NCBI RefSeq assembly: GCF_000384235.1
Contig: NZ_KB913033.1
Coordinates: 1,991,164-2,055,163 of the forward strand
From: Hydrogenovibrio halophilus DSM 15072
GTDB taxonomy: Bacteria; Pseudomonadota; Gammaproteobacteria; Thiomicrospirales; Thiomicrospiraceae
DNA: 64,000 nt
Direction: 5' to 3'
Positions 38,200 to 47,054 of the stretch are shown one piece after another. How positions within the stretch are numbered: position 1 is the stretch's first letter; each line of letters starts with the position of its first letter. The notes under the pieces are model-generated. The model was not told the origin of the DNA. It was given only the letters and a program-made list of their open reading frames with translations, and made no database searches. A program made the position numbers and the translations under genes.

Positions 38200-38802
38200 T
38201 CAGAGTTCGTCGGCGTGCTTGCGCAGATAGTCCGCAACCCCTTCGGGCGAGTCTTCCATTCCGTCGTCACCGGATTGCCAGCCAGCCGGGCAGACTTCGC
38301 CGTGCGCTTCGTGAAATTGCAGGGCGTCCAGAGTGCGCAGCATCTCATCCACATTGCGTCCGAGCGGCAGGTCATTGACCACCTGGTGGCGCACAATGCC
38401 CTGCTTGTCAATCAGGAACGAAGCGCGCAAGGCCACTTTGTCGGGATGCTCAATGCCGTAATCGCGCATGATCTTGCCGCCGAGATCGGCAATCAAAGGG
38501 AAGTTGACTGGCCCCAGACCCCCTTCTTCCACCGGGGTGTTGCGCCAGGCATTGTGGGTGAACTGAGAATCAATGGAAATGCCGATCACCTCGGTGTCTC
38601 GCTCCTTGAATGCGCCAATGCGGTGATGAAAAGCAATGATTTCTGAGGGGCAGACAAAGGTGAAGTCCAGCGGGTAGAAAAACACCACGGCATAGCGGTT
38701 CTGAATGTGCTTGGACAGACAGAAATTGTCGACGATGCTGCCATCGGCCAGAACGGCGGCGGCCTGAAAATCGGGGGCGGGCTGGGTGACGAGAACGGAC
38801 AT
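38200..38802 (-). CDS. Typical 2-Cys peroxiredoxin (AhpC/Prx1 group)
   Basis: Thiol peroxidase of 200 residues reducing H2O2 and alkyl hydroperoxides. Peroxidatic Cys51 sits in FTFVCPSE and resolving Cys171 in GEVCPAGW. GGLG is present, but the C-terminal YF motif of overoxidation-sensitive enzymes is absent. AAGGGAAG precedes the ATG. A CBS-domain gene diverges from it across ~136 bp holding TATACT/TATAGT boxes. The thioredoxin gene 1.8 kb away could supply its reductant. Confidence 0.93.
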   Translation of the reverse strand: MSVLVTQPAPDFQAAAVLADGSIVDNFCLSKHIQNRYAVVFFYPLDFTFVCPSEIIAFHHRIGAFKERDTEVIGISIDSQFTHNAWRNTPVEEGGLGPVNFPLIADLGGKIMRDYGIEHPDKVALRASFLIDKQGIVRHQVVNDLPLGRNVDEMLRTLDALQFHEAHGEVCPAGWQSGDDGMEDSPEGVADYLRKHADEL

Positions 38803-38938
38803 GATATGGCTTCCCTTGAAAATCGTGTTGGCTGGCCGATTACTATAGTATAGTGTTTAAAAAGATTGCAAGGGCATTGCAAGCAAAAATCCTGTCAAGT
38901 CTTGTTAAAGAGCAGGAAGGGGTAAATGGGAGGCACCG

Positions 38939-39574
38939 ATGTTTATTGTCTACTCGCCGGAAGGGCGCAATCGTATCGGCCAGCCGGATCCGGCCAGACA
39001 ACCCTTGCGGGTGGATCGCACCAAGGCGTCTGATGCCGTTGAGGAATCGCCGGAATTTCCGATGGAACGGCTTCCGCACGCTCGCCCCACGGAAGGGGCC
39101 CAGGCAGCGGCGCATTATGCTTCCGTGCAGGAAGATCATGCCCGCAAAGTGGTGGTCAAAATCGGAGAGATTATGTCTTCGCCGGTTGTGACGGCCACGC
39201 CGGACATGCCTTTGGTCGAGGCCTGGAAACGACTGCAGGACAGCAAGATTCATCATTTGCCTGTGGTGAACGAGGTCACTCAGGGATTGGTGGGGCTGGT
39301 CTCGACGCATTTGATACTGATGCATGCCATTGTCGATGCCGACAATCAGTTGTTGCTGGAGGAATCGGTCTCCACGGTGGAAAACGTCATGGAAACCGCG
39401 GTTCTGACCACACGGGCCGAGACGGATTTAAGACGGGCAGCTCAAGCCATGAGCCTGTATGACATCGGTTGTCTGCCGATCATGGACGATCAGGAAAGGC
39501 TGACGGGGATTGTCACCCTTTCGGACATTGTCAGACGGCTGGGGGAAGAGCCCCCCCTTGAAATTTACGCCTAG
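38939..39574 (+). CDS. CBS-domain pair protein
   Basis: The 211-residue soluble protein has an unrecognised ~75-residue polar N-terminal part, then two CBS domains. The first runs about 76-130 (IMSSPVVTATPDMPLVEAWK, then IHHLPVVNE) and the second about 145-200 (METAVLTTRAETDL, then DIGCLPIMDDQERLTGIVTLSDIVRRL). CBS pairs bind adenine nucleotides and act as sensors. No effector domain is fused, so the partner is unknown. GGGAGG lies before the ATG. It converges on the DHH phosphoesterase gene with seven bases between stops. Confidence 0.9.
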   Translation: MFIVYSPEGRNRIGQPDPARQPLRVDRTKASDAVEESPEFPMERLPHARPTEGAQAAAHYASVQEDHARKVVVKIGEIMSSPVVTATPDMPLVEAWKRLQDSKIHHLPVVNEVTQGLVGLVSTHLILMHAIVDADNQLLLEESVSTVENVMETAVLTTRAETDLRRAAQAMSLYDIGCLPIMDDQERLTGIVTLSDIVRRLGEEPPLEIYA

Positions 39575-39581
39575 CCGGTGG

Positions 39582-40511
39582 CTAACCGTCGTAATTGATT
39601 TTTTCGATCAATTCCTGCAGAACGTCTTTGGCCTGATCGTGATCAATCTGACAGGTTCCGGCCGCTTCGTGGCCGCCACCGCCGTATGACAGGCACAGAT
39701 GCCCGACGTTGGTTTTGGAAGTGCGGTTGAGAATGGATTTGCCCAGCGCAAACACGGTATTCTGTTTTTTGAAGCCCCACATGACATGAATCGAAATATT
39801 GCAGTCGGGGTAAAGCGCATAGACCATAAAGCGGTTGGTCGGGTGGATTACCTCTTCATCACGGAAATCCAATACCACCAGATTGTGGTACACGGTGGCA
39901 CAACGCTTGATCTGTTCAATCGCCGCCGGTTCGTGTTCGAAGTAGAGTTCCACCCGTTCTTTGACGTCGGGCAGTTCCAGAATTTCCTCAATGGTGTGGT
40001 CCCGACAATAGTCAATCAGTTCCATCATCAGGTTGTAGTTGGAAATGCGAAATTCCCGGAAACGCCCCAGTCCGGTGCGGGCATCCATCAGATAGTTCAG
40101 CAGGGCCCAGCCAGAGGGGTGCAGGATTTCCTCACGGTCGAACTGGGCCGAATCGGCTTTGTCTACCGCGGTCATCATGTCGTCACCAACGCGCGGAAAC
40201 GCTTCTTTGCCACCATAGTAATCATAGACCACGCGGGCCGCTGAGGGCGCATCGGGATCAATGATGTGGTTGTCGACCTTTTCGTTGCGCAGGGCTTCAC
40301 TGGCGTGATGGTCAAAGGCCAGATAGCAGCCGGGCACATAAGGCAGGTTCGTGGTGATGTCACGCGAAGTGATTTCGATTTTCTGATCCTGCATGTCTTT
40401 GGGGTGAACAAAGACAATGTCATCAATCAGATCCATTTCCTTGAGCAGCACGGCGCAGACCAGACCATCAAAATCGCTGCGGGTGACCAGGCGGTATTTT
40501 TGTTCAGACAT
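39582..40511 (-). CDS. DHH-family phosphoesterase
   Basis: The 309-residue protein has the DHH core: VTRSDFDGLVCAVLL (metal Asp), a second Asp block, and FDHHASEAL. It ends in a DHHA1-type glycine-rich block, LCLSYGGGGHEAAGTCQID. The superfamily includes RecJ, exopolyphosphatases and oligoribonucleases (Nrn). Size and single-domain form fit the uncharacterised exopolyphosphatase-like group. The substrate cannot be assigned. It is on the same strand as trx and fumC, with a ~78-bp gap from trx. Confidence 0.88.
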   Translation of the reverse strand: MSEQKYRLVTRSDFDGLVCAVLLKEMDLIDDIVFVHPKDMQDQKIEITSRDITTNLPYVPGCYLAFDHHASEALRNEKVDNHIIDPDAPSAARVVYDYYGGKEAFPRVGDDMMTAVDKADSAQFDREEILHPSGWALLNYLMDARTGLGRFREFRISNYNLMMELIDYCRDHTIEEILELPDVKERVELYFEHEPAAIEQIKRCATVYHNLVVLDFRDEEVIHPTNRFMVYALYPDCNISIHVMWGFKKQNTVFALGKSILNRTSKTNVGHLCLSYGGGGHEAAGTCQIDHDQAKDVLQELIEKINYDG

Positions 40512-40589
40512 TGGCGTATTCCTTGATTCGAAGTCAATCTTGGCAGGCGTCTGTGAAAATGCACTTGCAGAACGCCCGGGGACTGTCTC

Positions 40590-40973
40590 TTAACTTTGGT
40601 TCTGTTCCTGCTCAGCCTGGGCATTTTCCAGGTCCTGGCGCACTTTTTCCATGTCCAGTTCTTTCAACTGTTTAATGCCTTCTTCAAAATTGCTTTCCGG
40701 GATCACGCCAGGGTTGGAGAAAACCACGATTTTTTCACGCATGAACACCAGAGTGGGAATGGATCTTACCTGAAACATGCCCGCTAACTCTTGTTGTTCT
40801 TCCACATTGACTTTGGCGAAGACAATGTCGGAGTGGTTTTCTGAAACTTTTTCGTATGTGGGCGCAAATTGTTTGCAGGGGCCACACCATTCTGCCCAGA
40901 AGTCGATGATGACAATCTCGTTGTTTTCAATGGTTTCTTCAAACGTGTCCTGTGTGAGGTCGATGACAGACAT
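40590..40973 (-). CDS. Thioredoxin-family protein
   Basis: The 127-residue thioredoxin fold has the redox site WAEWCGPCKQFAP (Cys-Gly-Pro-Cys) and the cis-Pro in RSIPTLVFM. There is a ~20-residue acidic/glutamine-rich helical extension at the C-terminus (RQDLENAQAEQEQNQ), unlike classical TrxA. No signal peptide, so it is cytoplasmic. It lies 14 bases downstream of fumC and close to a peroxiredoxin gene it might serve. Confidence 0.93.
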   Translation of the reverse strand: MSVIDLTQDTFEETIENNEIVIIDFWAEWCGPCKQFAPTYEKVSENHSDIVFAKVNVEEQQELAGMFQVRSIPTLVFMREKIVVFSNPGVIPESNFEEGIKQLKELDMEKVRQDLENAQAEQEQNQS

Positions 40974-40987
40974 ACAATTCCTTATGG

Positions 40988-42427
40988 TTAATCCGAAGTG
41001 TGTTTCGGCGTGTGAAAATCTTCCGGCAAACCGCCATGAGTCAGTTTTTTCGGGTCCAGATAATGGGCCAGTGACTGGCGGTCCAGTGAGGTCATCTCTT
41101 CGGCCACGTCCAGCACCGGTCGTCCGCTGCGGTAGGCTTCCTTGGCAATGGCCGCGCCGGTTTCATAGCCGACCAGTGCGTTCAGGGCTGTGACCAGTAT
41201 CGGGTTGACAGCCAGCGTCTGTGACAGGTTCTGTTCGTTGACCTGAAAGCCATCAATCGCCTTGGTGGCCAGGGTGGTCAACGCGTTGGCCGACAGGTTC
41301 AGGCTTTCCAGTAACCGTGTCGCCACCAGGGGCAACATCACATTGAGTTGGAAATTACCAGACTGACCGGCCAGGGTCAAGGCGGTGTGGTTGCCCATGA
41401 TCTGGGCACCGACCATGGCCACGGCCTCCGGAATCACCGGATTGATTTTGCCCGGCATGATGGAGCTGCCCGGTTGCAGGGCCGGCAATTGGATTTCTCC
41501 CAGCCCGGCCAGTGGTCCTGAGTTCATCCAGCGCAGGTCGTTGGCGATTTTGACCAGGCCTGCTGCCAGGGTGTTGAGCTGACCACTGAGTTCCAGAGCG
41601 GTGTCCTGTGAACTCAAGCCCACAAATGGATTGGGCATGGGGCTGAAATCCAAGTGTTTTAAAGCGTTTTCCTGCTGACACTGTTGAGTGAGGCATTTGC
41701 AGAAGACCTTTCCGAAACCGGCCGGCGCATTGATGCCTGTGCCCACGGCGGTACCGCCCTGAGGCAACTGGTGCAACCGTGTTTTGACCGATTGCAGCCG
41801 ATCGGCGTTGTCGGCCAATTGCTGATGCCAGGTGTCGAGTTCCTGATCCAGTCGCACCGGCATGGCATCCATCAGATGGGTGCGACCGGTTTTGACCAGA
41901 CCCTGAACGGCCCTGGCCTTGTTCTGCAAAATGGTTTGGGCCTGTGCCAGTGCCGGCAACAGCTGGGTTTCCAGAGCCAGGGCAGCGCTGAGATGGATCG
42001 CGGTGGGGATGACGTCATTGGAGCTCTGGCTCATATTGACGTCGTCATTGGGGTGAATGGATTCGCCGCTTTGTTGCGAGGCCAGATGGGCGATCACTTC
42101 GTTGGCATTCATATTGGTGCTGGTGCCGGATCCCGTTTGAAACACGTCCACCGGAAACTGATCCAGATACCGACCTTCCATGATCTCTGTGGCGGCCTGC
42201 ACAATGGCGTCGGCCTTGGACTGCGAAAGCCGTCCCAGAGTTTGGTTGGCTCGGGCGCAGGCCGCCTTGATACGGGCAACGGCCTGAATAAACGGCGCCG
42301 GCATGGGGGTGCCGCTGATGGGGAAGTTCTCTACCGCTCTCTGGGTTTGCGCGCCCCACAAGGCGTCTGCAGGCACCGAGAGTGGCCCGAGGCTGTCATG
42401 TTCTGTGCGGGTGGTCTGACTGGTCAT
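40988..42427 (-). CDS. fumC: Fumarate hydratase, class II
   Basis: Iron-independent fumarase (479 residues) interconverting fumarate and malate. Family signature GSSIMPGKINPV carries the catalytic Ser loop. TGSGTSTNMNANEV and the His of GRTHLMDAMPV are intact. ATG 42427 (MTSQTTRTEHDSLG) is preferred over an upstream start because the conserved region begins right after. Near-match palindrome at 41553-41564. It is the first gene of a likely fumC-trx unit, with MITE copy 2 located upstream. Confidence 0.96.
   Translation of the reverse strand: MTSQTTRTEHDSLGPLSVPADALWGAQTQRAVENFPISGTPMPAPFIQAVARIKAACARANQTLGRLSQSKADAIVQAATEIMEGRYLDQFPVDVFQTGSGTSTNMNANEVIAHLASQQSGESIHPNDDVNMSQSSNDVIPTAIHLSAALALETQLLPALAQAQTILQNKARAVQGLVKTGRTHLMDAMPVRLDQELDTWHQQLADNADRLQSVKTRLHQLPQGGTAVGTGINAPAGFGKVFCKCLTQQCQQENALKHLDFSPMPNPFVGLSSQDTALELSGQLNTLAAGLVKIANDLRWMNSGPLAGLGEIQLPALQPGSSIMPGKINPVIPEAVAMVGAQIMGNHTALTLAGQSGNFQLNVMLPLVATRLLESLNLSANALTTLATKAIDGFQVNEQNLSQTLAVNPILVTALNALVGYETGAAIAKEAYRSGRPVLDVAEEMTSLDRQSLAHYLDPKKLTHGGLPEDFHTPKHTSD
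41553..41564. repeat. Near-match to the palindrome (ACCAGGCCTGCT)
   Basis: Eleven of twelve bases match, inside fumC. Read on the minus strand it encodes A-G-L-V. Confidence 0.4.
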
Positions 42428-42859
42428 AAAAGCGTTAATGTCTGTTAAAATTATGATCATTCTACCGTATCGATCCGATGCCGGAAACCCTTTGTGTCCG
42501 AACGGGGAAAGACGGCCCGGTCACCAACGAAGGTGTCGGAGTCTGAACCGGGTGTTTTCTGGGGCATGTTGCCGGGTTTGGGGGTCGGCTGCGATGCGGT
42601 TTTGCATGCGTTCGTATTTACGTATTCTTAACCCGAATATTTTATAAATTTGTGCTGAGGTCGCGCAGGAACTTGTTTTCACAAGGTAATTTTCGAAGGA
42701 GTGTCGTATCGGCGATTACGGCCGACTGAGGAAATATGCCTTGTGGAATCAAGGGGCAAGCGAGATCGGTGCAAATTTGTGAAATATTCGGGTTAGTTAA
42801 GTTATGCTAAACTGATTCGCGTTTTTGTCACCAGTGAAGCCAAGCCAACCCGTGTGTTT
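42428..42859. other. 432-bp gap with MITE copy 2
   Basis: Divergent region between fumC and the histidine kinase gene. About 200 bp next to fumC show no gene or recognised motif, then comes MITE copy 2 (42628-42796), then 63 bp to the kinase start. The kinase promoter must lie within or beside the MITE. Confidence 0.8.
42628..42796 (+). mobile_element. MITE-like element, copy 2 (169 bp)
   Basis: Same length and orientation as copy 1, about 17 substitutions and no indels by eye. In the terminal repeats some changes are paired (ATGTTT/AAACAT in copy 1, ATATTT/AAATAT here), keeping complementarity. No coding capacity. It lies 63 bp before the kinase ATG. Confidence 0.85.
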
Positions 42860-44971
42860 ATGAGCCAATCCCCGTTTTCAATCAGCCCGATGGTCGCCCA
42901 AACCGTTTTGGATCAGGGGCTCTGGTGGTGTTCAACCCGAAAGAAAAGCGCGCCTTTTCATGTGGGCTTTTATGTGTCCGAGGCCTTTCGAAAACGTTTG
43001 CCCGAATCGCTTGGGCAAAAAACGGCCTTGCGCTTTGATGAATTTGTATCCTGCTTGAAGGAAGAAAGTCAGACTGTACTGGCCCAGCGTATGAAAGCTC
43101 TTCGTCAGGACCCGGAACTGGAGCAGCGCTTTTTGATCGGTCTGGAACTGGCGCATGGCACCGTCTGGTTGATGGCGCAGCTTCACTGGCAGGCCACGTC
43201 CGAGCAGGAATACATTTGCGCCAATTGCGTGGAAGTGTCCGAATTGCATGCGCTGGAAGAAGAACTGGTGGCTTCCAACAGCCGGCTGATGATTGAGCGT
43301 TTGCGCGAACGCGAACAAATGGCGAAAAAAGAAGCCGATTTGCTGGAGTCACAATATCGCGCTCAGACACAGTTTCTGGCGATGCTCAGCCATGAATTGC
43401 GTTCGCCGCTGATGGGCATGAACGGACTGATTGATCTGGTCAAGCAGCATTATCTGGATGGCAAGCCGATTGGGGAGCAGCTTCAGGTCATGCGTCTGAC
43501 CATCGATCAACTCAACTTTCTGATCAATGACATTCTCACTTTTTCCCAAACCCAGTCGGATCAGATTCGCTTGCAGAACTCCGTGTTCAATCTGGATGAA
43601 ATGATTCACTATCTGCGCCACCTGACCAAATCCATCGCCTCGGAGAAGGGACTGAGTGTGAGTGTGGAGGTCGCGGCAGACCATGCCTGTTTTTATGGCG
43701 ATTTGGTGCGCACTTCTCAGGTCTTGCTGAATTTGCTGGTCAACGCGATCAAGTTTACCGAACAGGGTGGAGTTCGGTTGTCGGTCGATGAACGCCAGAC
43801 CGACAACAGCGCCGGGCTGGTGGTGCGGGTGTGTGACAGCGGTCCGGGGATCGATGAAGAGGATCTGCGCTTTATTTTTGATCCCTTCAAACAGCTGGAT
43901 GCCAAGGGGCGCAAACAGTATGTGGGATCGGGTCTGGGACTGGCCATTGTCAAAACCCTGGTCGAATTGATGGGGGGGGATGTGCAAGTCCGTTCGCAGC
44001 TGGGAGAGGGGACCTGTTTCGAAGTCTGGCTGCCTTTTCCCGGTCGGGATTGCGACAGTGCCGAGCAGGTCGAGTGGACGGGGACGGAGACGGAGAAAAA
44101 AACCGATCAGGCCCTTTTTGCCACCCAGGTCTCACCGGAGCATTCGCGCGCCGGCCTGTCGTCTTGCCGTGTGTTGATTGCCGATGATTCGATGATCAAT
44201 CTTCGAGTGCTGGAAACGTTTTTGTTGGAAGCCGGCTGTCAGGTGGATCAAGCCAGTGATGGCGACCAGGCCTGGTCAAAATTCACTCAGAACCGTTATG
44301 ATTTCGTGTTTCTGGACATTCAAATGCCGGGGCTTAACGGCATGCAAGTCTGTGAGAAAATTCGCGCTTTGCCCAAAGCCGAGTGCCCCGCGCTCAAAGG
44401 CGTGTTTGCCCTGACCGCAGCGCACACAGCGGCCGAAGAAGCCGAATCGGGGATGACGCTCAACAAAGACCTGTTTGATCAGTGGCTGGAAAAACCGGTG
44501 TCGCAGGACAAGGTGATTCACCTGATCGAGTGTTTTTACCAGGGCAACCCGGAGGGTTGCTCGGCTGACTCACGTTTGTCTGAGGCGCGGACGGCGAAAA
44601 ACCATGAAAACCAGTCGGTAGCCCCTTTGACCGATTGTCTTCAGGCGGCAGAGAGTGCCATGGCAACCTTTGCGCTGGATCGGGTGTTGGATGACGCCTT
44701 GCTAGCGATGAAACCGCAGCTGATTCAGGCACTTCATGAAGAGTGCGACGCACTCGCTCTGGCAATGAAAGCACGGGATCTGTCAGAGTTTTCGGCCGTG
44801 TTGCATCGCCTGAAAGGCAATCTGATGATGTTTCAGGTGACACCGATTTTGGAACTGGTTCAATGCCTGCAGCAACAGAAGGCCGACTGCCAGGCCGATC
44901 CGGCCGAATTCTGGCCGATTGCCGATCACGGCGTCAAGGCCCTTGAAAACTTAATCCGGCGTCTCCATTAG
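42860..44971 (+). CDS. Hybrid sensor histidine kinase with receiver and HPt domains
   Basis: Cytoplasmic hybrid kinase of 703 residues. An unrecognised N-terminal ~135 residues is followed by a coiled coil (ELEEELV to EKKEADLLESQYRAQ, roughly 140-172). Then come the HisKA domain with His178 in SHELRSPLMGMNGL, the HATPase domain (NAIKFTEQGGVRLSV, GPGIDEEDL, GSGLGLAIVKTL), a receiver domain with Asp486 in VFLDIQMPGLNG, and a C-terminal HPt domain with His649 in HRLKGNLMMF. There is no transmembrane segment, so the N-terminus presumably senses an intracellular signal. An in-frame GTG at 42854 is an alternative start. An exact palindrome is in frame in the receiver domain. Confidence 0.93.
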   Translation: MSQSPFSISPMVAQTVLDQGLWWCSTRKKSAPFHVGFYVSEAFRKRLPESLGQKTALRFDEFVSCLKEESQTVLAQRMKALRQDPELEQRFLIGLELAHGTVWLMAQLHWQATSEQEYICANCVEVSELHALEEELVASNSRLMIERLREREQMAKKEADLLESQYRAQTQFLAMLSHELRSPLMGMNGLIDLVKQHYLDGKPIGEQLQVMRLTIDQLNFLINDILTFSQTQSDQIRLQNSVFNLDEMIHYLRHLTKSIASEKGLSVSVEVAADHACFYGDLVRTSQVLLNLLVNAIKFTEQGGVRLSVDERQTDNSAGLVVRVCDSGPGIDEEDLRFIFDPFKQLDAKGRKQYVGSGLGLAIVKTLVELMGGDVQVRSQLGEGTCFEVWLPFPGRDCDSAEQVEWTGTETEKKTDQALFATQVSPEHSRAGLSSCRVLIADDSMINLRVLETFLLEAGCQVDQASDGDQAWSKFTQNRYDFVFLDIQMPGLNGMQVCEKIRALPKAECPALKGVFALTAAHTAAEEAESGMTLNKDLFDQWLEKPVSQDKVIHLIECFYQGNPEGCSADSRLSEARTAKNHENQSVAPLTDCLQAAESAMATFALDRVLDDALLAMKPQLIQALHEECDALALAMKARDLSEFSAVLHRLKGNLMMFQVTPILELVQCLQQQKADCQADPAEFWPIADHGVKALENLIRRLH
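44264..44277. repeat. ACCAGGCCTGGT palindrome, copy 10 (inside kinase gene)
   Basis: Core at 44265-44276, extended by G/C to 14 bp. Read in frame 2 as D-Q-A-W-S just after the SDG of the receiver domain, where homologues usually have an (E/Q)-A-L. Confidence 0.95.
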
Positions 44972-44996
44972 ACTATCACTGAATAATGCTTATAAT
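44968..44996 (+). promoter_or_regulatory. Promoter candidate for the LuxR-type regulator
   Basis: Perfect -10 TATAAT at 44991-44996 with a weak -35 TTAGAC at 44968-44973, 17-bp spacing. It overlaps the kinase stop and lies 33 bases before the regulator ATG, so the regulator can be transcribed separately. Confidence 0.5.
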
Positions 44997-45028
44997 ATAA
45001 CACTGAACACGCAAAAAGGAATGTTGGA

Positions 45029-45727
45029 ATGGCAAAGGCAAAAGCGAGAGTGCTTCTGGCAGAAGATCACGATCTGGTCCGGGCCGGTTTTAAGTCAATA
45101 TTGGATACCGATGGCACGGTCAAGGTCTCTGCCGAAGCTCAGGATGGCGAGACCGCCATGTCGATCATCGAGCAGGATTCGCCGGATATTCTGATTATTG
45201 ATTTGTCCATGCCCAAGCTGAGTGGCATGGCCGTGATTACCCAGCTCAGAAAGCAGAAAAACCCCATCAAAATCATCGTGTTGACGGCGGCCGAAGCCCC
45301 TAACGTCTGGAAAGAAGTGATGGACCTGGGGGTGAACGGTCTGGCATTGAAGTCGGTATCGAAAGCCGAATTGATCAAGGGGATCAAAGAGGTCCTGGAC
45401 GACGAATTGTTCATCCATTCGGCGATCGAACCCGGTCTGGAAACCTATACCGCGGAAGTGGAAGCCAAGCGGGCTGAGGCGGTGTCGGAAAGCGACAAAC
45501 CCAAAAAGCCCAGAAAATTGTCGATTCGCGAAAAGCAGGTGATCAAACTGGTGGCCGAAGGTTACAAAACCAAAGACATCGCCGACCTGCTGGGCATCAG
45601 TGATCGCACGGTTTCCAAGCATCGTGAGAACATTATGACCAAACTAGGGTTGACGGCCTCGGCAGAATTGGTGAATTACGCCAGCCACATTGGCTTGTTG
45701 AAAGTCGGGTTGGACGAAATCCGATAA
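45029..45727 (+). CDS. NarL/FixJ-family response regulator
   Basis: The 232-residue two-domain regulator has a receiver domain with the acidic pair LLAEDHDLVRAGF, phospho-acceptor Asp in ILIIDLSMPKLSG and Lys in GLALKSVSK. A charged linker rich in Lys, Glu and Ala follows. The LuxR-type HTH reads LSIREKQVIKLVAEGYKTKDIA then GISDRTVSKHRENIMTKLGL. AAAAAGGAATG precedes the start. Location right after the hybrid kinase suggests it is the final receiver of the HPt domain of that kinase (inference). A strong terminator follows. Confidence 0.94.
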   Translation: MAKAKARVLLAEDHDLVRAGFKSILDTDGTVKVSAEAQDGETAMSIIEQDSPDILIIDLSMPKLSGMAVITQLRKQKNPIKIIVLTAAEAPNVWKEVMDLGVNGLALKSVSKAELIKGIKEVLDDELFIHSAIEPGLETYTAEVEAKRAEAVSESDKPKKPRKLSIREKQVIKLVAEGYKTKDIADLLGISDRTVSKHRENIMTKLGLTASAELVNYASHIGLLKVGLDEIR

Positions 45728-45756
45728 CCGTCACTCGCACTGAAAAGCGGGATACG

Positions 45757-45785
45757 AAAAAGGCGCTTTAAAAAGCGCCTTTTTT
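45757..45785. terminator. Bidirectional Rho-independent terminator
   Basis: A5-GGCGCTTT stem, small loop, AAAGCGCC then T6. It is symmetric, so it serves both the response regulator and the convergent SQR-like gene. Confidence 0.92.
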
Positions 45786-45811
45786 GTTTCCGCCAGGTTG
45801 TTACACGCGGT

Positions 45812-46939
45812 TTATCGGTACTGTCGCAAATACCACTTTTCGAAGAAGCGTTTGGCAAAATGCATCAGGCGACAGGGTGGCAGCAGCAGCGTGCCTTTTT
45901 CGGTGCGCCGGATCAAGACGCCGTGGCTCAAGGTGTCGATGATGCAGACCAGTTCATGCTTGATGCGCTCAAAGTCGTTTTGTCCATTGAGTTCTTTGGC
46001 TAGGTTTCGGCTGGCAGTCACCGCTTGCAGGTCGGCCGCATGCGCTTGTTTGGCTTGCCATTCGGGTCCGGGGAAACTGCCGGAGTCACCCGCAACATAC
46101 GTTTTTTCCAGACCTTCGACCTGACAGTGTTCATTGGCTTTGATCAAGCCGCCCTCGGATTTGACCATGTCCGAATCGGCGACCCAGTCGGGTCCGGTCA
46201 TGCCGGGCATGAATAAAATCATGTCGGCCTCGATTTCACCGCCTTCGGTCAACACTTTGTTGGCTTCAAAACCGGTCATTTTGTGGCCAAGATGGGTTTT
46301 GATGCCGCGTTTTTCCATCATTTTCACCACCTTGTCCGGGACCTTGTCGCCCAAGCGTTTGCCGGGTTTGGGCGCCGGGTTGAAAAAGACCAACTCAAAC
46401 TGATGGCGTCGGCCCTGTCGGCGCAACAGTGTGTCGATGCCGAACAGAAATTCAAACATGGGACCGCCGCGCATCGCTGACGGTTCTTTGGGGTTGCCGC
46501 CGAAACCGATGGCAATGGTGCCCCCAGCCAGCGTATCAAGCCGTTGCTGGATCGCTTCGGCCGCTGCAATGCCTTCGCAAGGGGTGATGGTGTGCTCGAT
46601 GCCGGGCAGTTTTTTTATGAATCGCCCGCCCGTGGCAATGATCAGGCCGTCATTGGAATGGTCCCCTGCATCGGTGTGAACCAGGCGGCCTTTTTCCGAG
46701 ACACCGGTGACACGAGCCTGAATGTATTCCACTGTCTGGCGGTTGAAGTAGTTGGTCAGGTCCACTTTTAAGTCATCACTTTGGCGCAAGCGCGATGGCA
46801 GCCAGATCAGACTTGGCAAATACACCATTTGCTTGGAAGGGGCGATCACGGTGATTTTGGCGTTGGGCAATTGTTTACGGGTTTCTTTGATGGCGGTCAG
46901 GGCGGCAAAGCCGGTCCCCAGAATGGTGATGTTTTCCAT
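45812..46939 (-). CDS. Sulfide:quinone reductase-like FAD flavoprotein
   Basis: The 375-residue protein belongs to the FAD/NAD(P) disulfide oxidoreductase superfamily. It opens with the FAD-binding ILGTGFAALTAIKE motif and ends with the second FAD motif KTYVAGDSGSFPGPEW. The AKQAHAADLQA helix and overall order match SQR and flavocytochrome c sulfide dehydrogenase subunits. Several Cys residues are present (TPCEG near 118, EHCQVEG, ELVCII, PPCRLM). I cannot confirm the full redox-Cys pattern of a defined SQR type. AAGGA precedes ATG 46939. The C-terminal amphipathic tail may dock to the membrane. It is probably sulfide oxidation to quinone, less surely another quinone reductase. Confidence 0.8.
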   Translation of the reverse strand: MENITILGTGFAALTAIKETRKQLPNAKITVIAPSKQMVYLPSLIWLPSRLRQSDDLKVDLTNYFNRQTVEYIQARVTGVSEKGRLVHTDAGDHSNDGLIIATGGRFIKKLPGIEHTITPCEGIAAAEAIQQRLDTLAGGTIAIGFGGNPKEPSAMRGGPMFEFLFGIDTLLRRQGRRHQFELVFFNPAPKPGKRLGDKVPDKVVKMMEKRGIKTHLGHKMTGFEANKVLTEGGEIEADMILFMPGMTGPDWVADSDMVKSEGGLIKANEHCQVEGLEKTYVAGDSGSFPGPEWQAKQAHAADLQAVTASRNLAKELNGQNDFERIKHELVCIIDTLSHGVLIRRTEKGTLLLPPCRLMHFAKRFFEKWYLRQYR

Positions 46940-46978
46940 GGTGCGTCCTTGGAGATTGGGTTTGAACGTTTTGTTTGG

Positions 46979-46984
46979 ATTATA
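46979..46984 (-). promoter_or_regulatory. -10 box upstream of the SQR-like gene
   Basis: TATAAT on the minus strand, 39 bases before the ATG. The -35 is weak (TTTTAC). Confidence 0.45.
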
Positions 46985-47054
46985 CTCGTTAAGCAAAGCA
47001 GGTAAAATCAGTAAAAGTGATTTCCATTCATGAATGACAGTTGAGGGTAAATAA

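Noticed and set aside
42438-42647. A 69-codon open frame between fumC and the kinase gene
   Set aside because: Arg/Cys-rich translation with no ribosome-binding site; it runs into the MITE copy, so it is probably chance.
37096-42796. Composite transposon formed by MITE copies 1 and 2
   Set aside because: The enclosed genes are ordinary housekeeping genes, there is no transposase, the copies have diverged ~10% and no target duplication joins their outer ends. Two independent insertions are simpler.
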